Assembly: GCA_036874045.1 (NCBI GenBank)
Contig: JAZBRI010000003.1
Location: 2,926,501 to 2,990,500, forward strand
Direction: 5' to 3'
Length of the DNA: 64,000 bases
Origin: Cymodocea nodosa
Lineage: Eukaryota; Streptophyta; Magnoliopsida; Alismatales; Cymodoceaceae
A program made the position numbers and the translations under genes. Under the pieces are notes generated by a model that saw nothing but the letters and a program-made list of their open reading frames with translations, searched no databases and was not told the origin of the DNA. Shown here in pieces: positions 35,701-48,500 of the stretch (within the stretch, counting starts at the first letter, position 1; every line of letters begins with the position of its first letter).

Positions 35701-36180
35701 AAGCCTATGTACACACATACATACATATTAAATATATATTTCCCTTCACTATACATGAAATACTGCTGCTTCACACAACCATGTGGTGTTATAAATTTAC
35801 ACAATTCTTACCCTTTAAATACTGCTGTTTCACCTTGATCAGTGTCATCGACAAAGCACTTCTGAACCAAAAAAGGGAGCGATGCTAGCTATTGAAAAAA
35901 GGGAGCATATATGTAAAACCAGCATAAAATAAAGATCTTAAGGATTAGTGAAATAGAAAGAAGTGTTCTCTCTCTCTCTCTCTCTCTAAACATGAAATAT
36001 GGTACCTATTGTGACATGTGTGCCAACCTAAACATGGGTCTGTCTAGATTGATCCAGCATATATGTGGGAATCCGATTTTAGGGTTCCCACATATTTAGC
36101 AATTGAAGGATGGTGGTGGCTTTTGTGAAACCATCGAGATCGCTCACAGCAGACACAGAAAGAACTCTTCTTCGGTTTGG
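32710..36180. other. intergenic region upstream and downstream of MIR396, no protein gene recognised
   Basis: The stretch contains a GT-rich run (34107-34132), a TC run (35967-35987) and many AATTAATTA-like motifs. Open frames at 34451-34242, 35251-35526 and elsewhere have no family likeness or splice support. Part of 35500-36180 may belong to the MIR396 primary transcript. Confidence 0.45.
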
Positions 36181-36181
36181 T

Positions 36182-36309
36182 CTCTCCTTGTGGTTTCCCA
36201 CAGCTTCTTTGAACTGACAAATGTTTGTTCCTCCACTGTCAAGGAGATAGAGATATATCCTTAACCATGCAGTTCAAGAAAGCTGTGGAAGATCACAAGG
36301 AGGACCCTT
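36182..36309 (-). ncRNA. MIR396: MIR396 precursor hairpin
   Basis: The minus-strand 21-mer at 36290-36270 starts TTCCACAGCTTTC and ends TTGAACTG. It is identical to the monocot miR396 form that targets growth-regulating factor (GRF) transcription factors. The opposite arm, minus 36214-36194 (GTTCAAAGAAGCTGTGGGAA...), pairs with it, with one bulged G, one G-U and one mismatch. The stem continues outwards with CTCCTTGTG (36302-36294) against CACAAGGAG (36192-36184), then GGTC/GACC. The loop between arms is about 55 nt. miR396 normally lies on the 5' arm, as here. The hairpin is processed by DCL1 in the nucleus, and miR396 restrains cell proliferation by cutting GRF mRNAs. No other miRNA was noticed beside it. 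Confidence 0.95.
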
Positions 36310-36468
36310 TTTCTTTTTCTTTTTTTCCTTTTCTGATTCGGTGGTAAATCTGAGCGAGGGAGTGGAGGTGGAGATGGAGGAGAAGGAAAAAGGAGGTTAA
36401 CATGTAAGGTGTTGGGTATCTGGAAGTATGAGGACCATAAGATGATGGATGAGGTATGGGGAAGGAAA

Positions 36469-36476
36469 TATATATA
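36469..36476 (-). promoter_or_regulatory. possible TATA box for MIR396
   Basis: The minus strand reads TATATATATTTCC at about 36477-36465, some 170 bp upstream of the hairpin base, with a pyrimidine-rich stretch downstream. The spacing suits a plant MIR promoter, but AT-rich DNA gives such matches by chance. Confidence 0.3.
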
Positions 36477-36619
36477 CATGTATAGAGAAGAAAGGAAGGG
36501 ATGAGTTTAAAGGAAAAAAGAAGAAGGAAGGTAGACAAGTGGAGAAGAGGTGGAATGGGCCTTTAAGAAACCCAATCCCGAGGAGAATATTTAGACTACA
36601 TCCCACCAAGCAAAAGACA

Positions 36620-37540
36620 TTTCTCTATTTGATAATGTATTTCCAACTGCAAGTTAATCATCAACAGTCAATAATAATATAGTCTTGAGACGAGGTTTTA
36701 GATTGGAAATCAAGCGTAAAAATTAGTATTTGAAAAAGAAACATGCATCCTGTCAATTAAATACAAGTCAAGAGAGAAAGTTTACTCCTCTCCCCCGTAA
36801 AAAAAAAAAAAAAAACCATGTTGATGAAACGCTTCTTTACTAGATTTACATGGTCATTTGTCATCATAAAATCTTTAATGGTTGAGGCAAATTAAGCGAA
36901 CCAACGGTAGTTCGAGATGTGTGATCTCACAATTCTCATCATCTTCTTGTCAATTTAAAATATAAAAGCCCATAAATCTATGTTTCTACCGAGAACAGTT
37001 ACGTTTCCGTGGAAACTTCTTCACGGCGCTTTTGCCACAAGGGAGAAGTTACCAATATTCGATTCAACGGAAGAAAAATGTCATGTTTTGTGTACGAGAG
37101 GACGTCTTTTGAAGTGCCTATTGTTTAAAACAATCTCATATCATTTAAGTGAAGATCAAACTTATATATTGATTCTTCTTTTTGATTATTATCAATTAAA
37201 TTAAATTTAAAATTTTATATAGTATTATTAAAACAAGTTTTCGCGCATCTACCTGTAAATAACTTATAAGTGATTCACGAAAATAGTCAAGACTCTAGGC
37301 TTACATAAGTTACCTTCTTCCATTCCTCATCCATTGAACTTGAATTAGAATTTTTTAACGCATCAATGTCAATTTAACAAATATTTATTTAAAAATAAAA
37401 TAAAAATCTGTAAAAATATATTATTTACATAAATATCATATATATATTACTTAATTTTTCAGCGGCGAAGACGTTCGTGCAGTGCGAAGTTCGAATCAAT
37501 ATGCCTCCTAATTCGTGCAAGACTTAGAACGAACGTTATC

Positions 37541-37607
<67 letters not shown>

Positions 37608-40600
37608 GTCAGGGAAGAAGAATGGTCGTCCATAAATTGATCTATATTTGTAAAAAAAAAAAAGACCACCGAAGCAAAGTTCGCGGCGCCGAGTTCGCGG
37701 TTCGGACCGCCGGATGCCTGCGACGGGGGGAGCAGAGGTCTGTTCTCGGTAGCCGCACCGTCGGTGGAAGATCGGTCGGATGGACGAAGCCTCGGAGAAG
37801 TTGAACGTAAGACTAGTGGTACCGGTAGTGATCGTGCAACTTCACACAAAACAAAACAAAATTAAGATAAACAAAATAAAAGAGTCCGGTTCCATCGGTC
37901 ACATAAATTACAGCTTCTGGAATCGAATCTCGATGGGTTGAACTGGATTTATCGTGCGTACGCTTGTGGATATATATATATATATATAAATAATTTCGTA
38001 AAAGGAAAAATATAACTTAAAATCAATTGATAACGAATAAAAGAATTCATCATCGTATAAGTCCAGGTTTGCCTTTTATTTTAGTCAATATGAAACTTTT
38101 CTAATAAAAAAATTCACATTAATGAATATAATGATAAAACCTATATTAATATATGGTAACTTTGTTTAATTTATCTTAAGATAAAGTATTTTACGGAACC
38201 AAAATAACATTGGTGGAAGTTAAATCTGCCAAGAAAAAGAAAAAGAAAAACGATATCGGTGAGGACATGAATTATTATATATTGATTGATTCAACTGTGG
38301 TCGCCCTACACGGTAGTGAAGTCCGTCAGTCAACCTTCCGTTCATCGTCAATCTCTCAGTTTACCTATTCATCATCGTCGTCGTCATCGATGAAACTACA
38401 AACACGTCATTGCCGTTTTATTAACCATAGGTAGGTATATTAATTAATCAGCACACTACCTTCTTTTGAACCCTGACCTCGTTGGTTCTGATGATTTAAG
38501 CATCCACACCTCCAAATCCCAAGTGCCTTCTTTGTTTTCTTCTTTCAAAGTGAAAGTCAAATAAACCGACAAATCCTAACGATGAAACCACTGTTAGAGC
38601 AAGAAATACAAGAAGCTTCAAAGACAAGGAACAGTGAAAACCAAAGAGAGAAAAAGATACCAGGCTAACCAAAGATCATTACACTTAAGACGAAGATCGA
38701 AATTTTTTTTAAGCAAATCATACCATAGAAGCACCCTTTTTTATCTTTCCATAAAAAAACCTCTAAAATTCACAAAATGGACCGCAATCAACAAAAATAT
38801 TTTTGCCGCTTTCAATGCCAAGATTGTAAGTAGAGCAGTAGTTATATCTGAGCCAACTTCTTTTAGATAATTATTTTTCTTTGAAAAGGATCTTGTCGTT
38901 AACCACCAACCGCGCACAAATCTTATATACTTTAAGAGGAGAGTAGGCCTTCCAGTTGTGTCCGTAAAGATGAAATCCTGTATCCCCCCCCATCAATCAA
39001 TAAAGCATACCGAGATTTACAAGAATAAAGACCACTAGAATTAGACAACCAAGCGACACTGTCTCGTCAGTGAAGCCCAATGGAGTTTATAATATTAAGA
39101 AATTCCACGGGGGAATCATTAATAGTGACAGTATTGATAGAAGCAAGGAATCTCTTATCACGATAAATAGAAAGGCAGAGGCAGGTTTAATTTTTCCGAT
39201 CTTTGCAAAGAATAGACGTGATGATATATTAAAAAATAATAAAAAGTGCTTAATTGTAAGTATTTGGACTTTTTGTAAATAAACAAAGTTTCAAGGTTTT
39301 TATGCAATTTGCAAAAAAAAAAATTCCGATTGCCTGGATCGGAAATTCTGATGGTAAAAAAAAAAAAAGAGAGAAAGAAAAGGAGAAGAAAATTTTTGAG
39401 TAATTTTCTCGATAAGAAGTTTTTTAATTTATTAGTTTAAATTTTATATTTTGTTCATCGTTGTATTTTTATTGTTAAATAGTAATATACGAAATTTATT
39501 TTAATTATTTTTAAATAATACTTATAAATTATATATCGACATTGTATATTGTGTCATGTACATATCAACTTGGGGTAATTTGTATTTATTTTGAATGACC
39601 AAATAATTAAGAGATGCATTTGACATTTTTTATATTAAGGTGTATCGTGTATTTTTATTAGAAATTACACACTTATTTGTTGCGAATGTTATGTTGTTGA
39701 ATATAACATGTATTATTCAAAACTGTAAGAATTACTTTGTTTGCTGTCATGTAATCATATATTTGACATATGGTATGTGAGCATTTGCATAATTAGATAA
39801 TTATAGTATGATTAATGAATCCAACCATAGATGTTAATTTGTGATATTATGCGCATAATTATGAATATGGTAGTTGACCCGAGCTTAGTTACAGGTATAT
39901 ATGTGATCTTAGAATTATATGTTAGGTCTCTCTTTTGATGATTAAGTAATCTCAAGTAAGGAAGAGTTGACCTTTTTAAACCTATGCTATCAGAATGTTG
40001 AGTGCAACTTTAGTCGAAGACTATAAATATTGTTATAGATACTAAGACATTACATTGTTATGACATGATTTTGTGGTTTTGGTCTTTTAGATCTTTTCAT
40101 GTTATGCATATCTGTTTTTATGTATTTTGGACTAATGATTGAATAAGTCTTATTAAGCTGTAACTCATATAGATCCTGAAGTTTAGTCAGAAGGCCTTGG
40201 AGAGGAATGAACAGATAAACGCCAAGGTGGTGCTCAAGGTCTATAGAGTTCTTTTTTGTTTAGTTGCTTGATGTATATGTTTAAATTTTGGGTTGTGTGA
40301 CGAATCAGTGGTTTGTAAGAATATTTAGTTTTCTTATTTAAAGTTAAATATAATGTACAATGAAATTTAGATAAACTTAGGTTTGTTTACAAAAAACCAA
40401 TAGGAGATTAGGCCTTTGATGCATAATCTCGATCTTGATGACCATAAAGCTAAATCAAATAAAGCTTAAGTTGTAATCAATAAGGATATTAATTTTGCAT
40501 TGTGATTTAGATTTCCAAGTGTGACAACTAGAGAATGCTTGGCCTCTTTAGCTTAGTCAAATGATGTTCATCAATTTTTTTATTATTATCAACTTTATTC

Positions 40601-42590
40601 GCACTAATCTTTTATTTCATCAATTTCTGGTTTGCTGTCAAGTCTATTCACAATAACCATGTATTTTCTATTATATAATTTTAAAGTTATATGATTATAA
40701 ATAAATGGTAAAAGTTCAACTTTGTTTGAACACACATTGATTCTTTTTGACCTAAACTTCTAAAAATTGACAAATTTCTATTAAATTTTCACTTTTGATT
40801 TTTTTTTTTAATGAATATAACTTAGATTAATTTGAAATTTTAATATGTAATAGATCGAAGTATAGTTTAGCTAATTATATGAATAAATCTTAATTTTTGA
40901 AAATAATTTAAAAATCCCCTAGAAAAATATCTTGAGATACATTTTTGTTTTATAAAACATGATCTATGATTTACAATAATTGGGGATGGTAATTAGGAGA
41001 AGGCAACCACACCACCCCTAACCCCTTTGGGTGTGGGGTTCTGCAAGTCTTGAACCTGATTATTTAGTACAAATAGATGCGGGTTTAATATTACTTAACA
41101 ATAAGCTTAAGTTATGTGGGTTAACTATAATTAAATTACAAAGTTTGATAATTAAATGTAAATTAATTATAAGATTATATTAAAAAATACCATTTAAGTT
41201 TATGCTTAATTAGTTGAGTGATGTCTTGAGTAATTTAAATTTTTTATAATCAACTTTTAAATATTATAATAATAAAAATTCAAATATTGTAATTTAATTT
41301 AGGAATATAATTCAATCCTATTAAATTATATTGCATATTTATTACAAGGCATGAGGGAAGAAATCCATCTATATATTAATTTATATTTTATGATGTTGTT
41401 CTCGAATGCATCCATAAAGGTGGATAAAGTCATGTCATTGTTTTTTTTTTTTTAAATATTGGGAGTGTTTTTGGATTAAGATCTTTTTTTATATGGTGGA
41501 ACACTACTTAAAATATAGTTCTATATGAAATAAAAAATCACAAATATAATTTTACAATGCAATGGTATTACATGTTCTAGTTTTTAGCTGACAATTTTTG
41601 TAGAGGTTATACAAAATGATCAATTCCATAATCAATATGTTTTCTTTTCTTATTCGGCTGAAGTTTTGAGTAGGTAATGATTCTTATCAAAATTTAAATT
41701 AATTTCTTAACACCTTATTTTAACTTTTGTGAATCTTTATTCTCAGTATACTAATTCAACTGAATCTTATTTGTCCTCTTTTCTTTTTTTCTCCCTCCAT
41801 TTTTATTTAGGAATTAATTTTTTATATTAATTTCAAATACAAATTCACATATTTAAAATAATTTGATAATTTCCATGTGTTTTCCACCGACTGCCCAACA
41901 AACACGCTTTAGTTTTTCTCTCTTCCATATTTTTATTTTTTAAATCTTCCGAAAAGGAATTTTATTTTTAATTTTTTCTTTGAAAATTAGATGAGTCACT
42001 TCAGTAATAAACATCTCACTAATTAATACATAAAAATAAAATTATAAGCGCTCATAGTTAAAAATCTATAATTGATATCTACGAACAGATAATTTATGAC
42101 ATTTGTCATTCTCTCTCCTTTCTTTTATGTTCGACTCGCGGATCATTAATACCGTATAAAAAAAAAAATCTGTAGCTGTTCTATGATTTTAATATATTAA
42201 CTTAAAATTTATGAATAATTAAAATTATATCTTAATAAATATTTATAAAACGAGATAATTATTTACCTTAAATATAATTTTTATTATTCATCGATTTTAA
42301 GTTAACGTATGAAAATCGTAACAGAAATAATTATTAATGAATAAAAAACGACTTCAGTTCGTTGAATAAAACTCGACGTAATCAAAGCAGAGGACCATTA
42401 GGTAGAGGAATCCGTCCTCGTCTCTCCGCCCGACCAGCTGACCTCCGTTTGCTTCCGTTTACGGAGTCGGCAACCAAAGCTACCGATCCTTTTTTACTTT
42501 CATACCAACAATTCCTTGTCCGGATTGGATCAACCCTCCACTCCCAACCCGAACTCATCCTTCTCCTCCGTCTAGACCACGACCAGATAG
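36620..42590. other. long intergenic region without a recognised gene
   Basis: It contains the CT microsatellite at 37543-37604 and a GC-rich patch at 37680-37810 without identifiable product. A TA run lies at 37970-37987, and several A runs at 36799-36816 and 39310-39370. The stretch 39400-42300 is strongly AT-rich. Open frames up to 113 codons occur (37849-37508) but are made of the CT repeat and GC-rich sequence. Confidence 0.45.
37543..37604 (+). repeat. (CT)31 microsatellite
   Basis: Sixty-two bases of uninterrupted CT dinucleotides; the complement reads (AG)n. It adjoins a GC-rich patch. CT/GA runs are common near plant transcription starts, but no gene is seen here. Confidence 0.97.
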
Positions 42591-42596
42591 ATCGAC

Positions 42597-45500
42597 ATGT
42601 TGCCGCCGAGGAGAAGCCCCCCCAAGCACCGCCACGATGGTTCCTCGCCTCTCCCACTCGGCATGGACTGGAGTCCTCCCCCTAAGAAATGGGTAGGGTT
42701 CCTTCTTTTCCTTCTCTCCCTTTTGATTGCCGCCGAATTCACGAGTTTCCAAGGGGTTTTGCTGCATGCAATTCATTAATATTATATATATATATTTTCT
42801 GTTTGGGGTTGGGATTGATTAATGACAGGGTTGTGATTTCCGTTGTGATGTTTTTCCTTTGTAACTGATCATCAAGTAAAAAATTCACTGCCAGTTTTGA
42901 CTTTTTATGTGGTGAAGGATTTAGATGGGATTGAAATTAATGATTGGGGATCGTTTTGTTTTTTTTCTGGCATTTTTGTGCTGGTGAGATTCGTTTTTGC
43001 TTACCCGCTTTCGCTTGCTATGGAGCTGACGCAAGTTGGTAGAATAATCATATGAAGTTGTTTATGAAGCAGAACATGAAAATTCCGTTGCTTAGTTGAT
43101 TCCAAATAGACTAGTTGTTACTCTAATTCACTATTTATCCTCCTTTTGGGACTTGGTAGCAAGTTGAACACAAGACATTAGAAAAGAAACACGGTTGGAC
43201 ATATCATGTGCTAATGAATTTCTTTTTGGGTGGCAGTCGGACAACCATTAGAATTTCAATCAGATGTTGGAGGTGATGGAGCAGACAAGACTATTAGACC
43301 CTGACTAGTCTCCAACAAAATTGCAAAGAAATAGAGTTCAAAACATGAAATGAGAGGAAAAACTTGTCTATTGGAACAACTGGTGCACTATGACTGAACA
43401 ATGTAAAACAACAGAAACATCTGGATTCACATTATTTCTCTGAGAAGAAAAATTTGATGTATACTTAAAAAATGTGAAAAATGTTATTGACAGTGATGGA
43501 TTATAACAATAATAGTTCTCCAAGTTCAAAATTCAATCTATCCATTTCAGTTTCGAAAGCAAGATGAAAATGACTACAGTGAAAAATTGTGTATATTACA
43601 TCAAGATATAAGCAACTAATAGGAATCATTACTAGTAAGGACATTGAAATGTAGACATCCAAATTAACATTAATTAGCTATTGAAGAGGTCTCTCTTTGT
43701 ATATGTGCAACTCCTGTCTCCCCTATTTTCATTGACCCTACTTGCAAGACCCTAAACCCTATTTTCAATGTGGGACTATTCTAACATTCTCCTCTTTTCT
43801 AATCATTTTTTAATTCCTGTAAGTGTTGTTATTTTTAGATTGTGTGGATCTATGGGAATTTGAGTTTCCTCACTTGTGATCCTTATTTTAAATCCTAGAG
43901 GTTCATTCTTAGCCTTGATACTATGTTGAAATATAGGCATCCTACTTAAAATCAATTGATTTCCGGTGAAGTAATTTCTCCTTAAATATACACAAGTCAT
44001 GTCTCCACTTTTTCCAACATTGGATTATTCCAATAAAGTACAGGGGATGGCATCCTGTTAATATGATAACAAGCAATAAGATCTAAAAATTTTAGGGCAA
44101 TATTTATAATTCATCGAGTTACAAGCATGATGCAATATAGAATAAAGACATGGAACCTTTGGTGAAAGTATCAAAAGAATGATCTTCACTTGTTGAACAT
44201 ATTCTGTTATTGATGTGTTTTCCTTAAACTACAATGATTATAACCAAAAAATCTATTAACATATCGTTTATATGGATTCAACCATATGTATCATTGAAGA
44301 TGGCTTAGTTGGTGAGAATCATCCATTACCAATCACATGAGTAAAGTTAAAATTCTGGATATTTTGGTTTTGACTAGGTACGATGTCCCTTTTTTAAGAA
44401 ATTCATCATGTACGCTGTCCCTTGTTGCATCAGAAGTGCACAGGATTAAATTCTCTAAGGAGCACCAAAATTGCCAGATCCTTTTGTTTGTGGGAGGTTT
44501 TTCCACCACCATGTTGTTCTTGTCTGGAAATGTTTACTTTGTTTGCACCTTCAAAGCATTTTTTGCTTACTGTATTTTTTTCATAAATAACTTGAAAATT
44601 TCTCAAATTCACTACACTCCTGTTTCCTTTGAAATTTTTGTGATATAAGATGTAATTTTTTTTTTTCAACTTGTTGTCCTATTTCTGCAAAAGCCTTTCC
44701 TTATTGTTCTATGCTTTCTTCTTGGATAATAAATAGCTGTTCTTATGTAGGATGGAAGAGAGACAGTTTGGCCACATGACCCTCGCACTGGTTGGAGTTA
44801 TTGTGTTACCATTCCTTCATGGATATTTCATCCTGAACTTGAATTATCAGATGATAGTCTCAGTAATCGTATTGTGGTAATGATTCGTTAACTTTTGAAT
44901 TTGCTAAACCTTAAAAGCACATCAAGCTTTGAGTTTTTAGTAATGAAAGCCTCTTATTACATAAGTATGGAATATGCAGGAGTTCACACAAAAATTTCCT
45001 ATTATTATTTCATAAAACAAATACCGTGATAAATAAATAAGAGGTCTGTTATGAATACTAATGTATTATTTCCCTAGCTTCCAGAAGATGCATGTTTTTC
45101 AAGCTATTCATCTAGTCTCAGTTTTCATTGTTACTTTGGGTTGTTTACACTTCTTTCTAATTTGTTTTAGTTGTTGAGTCTGCATGTTGTCTTCTGCATA
45201 TAAAATTCTTAGGATTTCTCCTATATTCTTTAGAAAAATGTATTTGTTAATTGTGCAGTTTTCTGTATGTTCTACACAGTTTTGCTATTGAATTTTAATT
45301 CTGGAATCTTTGATCACGTTGTGAATTTTGATCCAATATAAGTAAATCATCCTATCTTTCATTCTTCAGATTCATTGCCTTAAGATAAATCTGCAAAAAG
45401 GAAATATACAGATTTGCAAAATAACTTCTGGATCTCAAATCATATTCAATAGGTTAACACATTTATCTCATAAATAGTTGATAAGTAATATCTATAAGTT

Positions 45501-48500
45501 CTTGGAATATACCTGAGATTCAGTGAGATACGCATACCTGAATAGTGTCTCACTAGATTTTTCAAATACCTAAGTCTTTAAGTCTTAGATGTTTCGGTGA
45601 GTGACTTAAATAAGCTGTTGTCAAATATATGCATGTGTAAAAGTAAAGTCAAAAACTCAGAATGATGTTTTCATAACCTACCGAGCAATGGTTGCTAAAG
45701 TAGGATGTTCCAAGTTATGTGGATCTTAAGTTAATCGCGTACCAAATAATAACTCTTCAAGTTTTACAAAATAAGTTAACTTTTACAAACTGTAAACACA
45801 TAACACTCTGAGTTTCCTAACAACTTAAGTTGCCAACCTTTTACTTTTTAAAAGCTTTTAATCTATCGATAGACGATTATTTATTTCAGTATGTTTCTGA
45901 GAATGCACTATCAGAATTTTATTCTAAATTCAAGATTTTTCATCATCAAAACAGTAATTTGACATTGTGACCTATAATATTATCTAAGGAATAATATTCC
46001 TAACAGTCAATTCATGCAATTTATTAGTATTTGGCTATTTAGGAACGAAGTGATCTTTCAGGATTAGAAGGGGGAACTATTAATATTGTTTTTCAGGCTT
46101 CTTTGTTTGATGTTGGGGTGCCTGCCATTATTTACATGTAGGATGTGGATTTTTTGTGTGTCATTTGATCGATCATTTTGATTAATCAAGCTTGTTGTTG
46201 GAATTTTATTGTTAGTGAGAATCTTCCTTATCCTTTTTTCAAAAAACACACTAATGAATGGATCGTGTCTTTCATTTTCTCCTCTAGTGGAAAATATTGT
46301 TATATTTGCATGTCTTTGTTATGCATATGATTATTTTTTAACATCATTTTAGCACAGTTTTACAGGGTTCAAATTGGTATACAGTCTCCTAATGGTGTTA
46401 CTACAGCCTATGGAATACACAGAAGATTCAGTGACTTTCTGAAGTTATTTTCAGAAGTAAGTTTATGATGATTAATACATCCCTGAACATAGACATTTGG
46501 ATCCGTGATTTTCTGCAACACTTATAATATTACTTTTTATAATGCTGGGAGTTACTGTACTGCAAATCTTTTTACTACTGCAAAGTATAACATTAAATGA
46601 ATCATTAGTGTCTGCTGAAGCTTTATTGCCTATAGATTTACCATATATTAGATAGACAAACATGCTTGTGCAAAGGCCAACCATGTACTAATTGAGCAGT
46701 TTGGTGTAATCACAGCCATGAAAAATGATACTTAAAGTATCAAAGTAATTTTCTACTTAAAAATCTAATGTTATTGGCAATTTTCTGCAATTAATTTGCT
46801 TTCTAGGGTCTCTCAAAAAAATTGCTTTGTAGAGAATCTAGACTCTTGGTTTAAGCTTTGAGAACTGTTTTTTGAGCATTAACAAACAATGATAACAGAT
46901 GCCATGTTGTAAAAAGGGGGAAACAAACATTCTACAGGTTAGAACTTTTTTTAAATGGGAAATATTCAGGAAAATGATATTAATAAAAAATGAATAAATA
47001 TAAATATATTTAAAAATATAAAACCATCAAAATAATTCAATAAAATAAATTATAATTCAATTACATGGTTTTCAATTTCAAATGCATATTTTATTATGTG
47101 TTATTGTAACTCTTGAATATACTTATTAAGGTGGCAAGGCACTTGAGCAGTATGCTGGGATGGATCTATGGCGTTGGGTGCCTAGGTGTCCATATAAATA
47201 TCTATTTTTTATGTATATTAAACATATTCATAAATATTTAATAGTAATTATGTATACTCTTTTGATAGTGTAATTATTTATATTTTTAGTTTTATTATTT
47301 TATAAATAACATTGAAATACATAAATAATCGTAAGATAACTAGATAACATCAAAGTACAAAGTGTAATAATGATGCTAATGTATATATTTAAAAGGCTAA
47401 AAAAGGTAAAAATGGCTTTTTTTCGCACTAAATGGGGAAAAATGATCACTTTTTCCAAACCATTTTTCCTATTTTTTCAGTAAACGAAATGTGCTGGGAT
47501 GGAAAACATTTAAACAGCATTTAGACAACCATTTTTATCATTGTTTACAACAATGATTGATTCCTTAATCATACTTTATGGAGTTGGCAACACGTATTCT
47601 CTCTCTTTACTCTATTCTTATCCATCATTAGACTTTCTATTTGATTATGAAAATGTAAATCTTTCTTTACCATTTCTAACCTCATAATTCTTGATCCTTC
47701 ATCTAACTGTTTTAATTTCACTTCATTAATTTTCTTGTCACAGATGCATCTATATAAGACCATCTAAGACAAATTTATCTCATTTTATCTTCGATTGTTC
47801 CAACACTTTTATTTCAGTTGAAAACATTTCTTATCTTGAAAACTTTTTCCATTTGTCCATTTTTTTGAGCTGTAAGTAAAAATATTATTAAAAATAAAGA
47901 AAAGGAGTACCATAATGGAGACATACACCCTATCACTTATCAGCACAAAAATGCAAAAACAAAAGGTGAGAACCACCAAGCTATGAGAAGACAATAAAAA
48001 TTGCAGTCAAACACAACCAGAAAACTTGCTTTAGATCAGAACATCGGCCATAAGTCAAATCAAAATCCAAATCACTCCTCAGGGAGGACCTTTTAGAAAC
48101 CATATCTCTGACCTTGTGTGTCCAGTCCACACTTGCCCAAAGCAGCCCTCCGCACAAAAAGTTCTGTTATTATGCCCAGCCCAGCAGACCCACATTTCAA
48201 GCTTGAATTGATGGTGAATAATAGCCATTTCAAGTTTTTCTAACATTTTCTCTTATGATATAATTCCTTACATGTGCCAGTTCTGATGAATCACTCTTTA
48301 TATGGCCATTTCAAATGAAATTTTGATAGTTTCAATATTTTCATAATAAATCAACCTTATTTTTTATTGATCTAAGACATATCTCTATTATTGACAAACT
48401 CTAGTGTTTGATTCCAGGGCATGATGTAAAATCCATTATTAAAATTTCATGGCTGTACATGTTTTTGTTTGAAATTGGTTCTTTTATATTTGGGAATCCC

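Noticed and set aside
38590..39300. Stretch with partly protein-like minus-strand translation, possibly a LINE piece
   Set aside because: No motif (polymerase, endonuclease or RNase H) could be identified; left as unassigned.
47110..47500. Intron 3 segment of the PX gene with G-rich, repeat-like sequence (GGTGCCTAGGTGTCC)
   Set aside because: Looks like a repeat, but no family or boundaries could be named.
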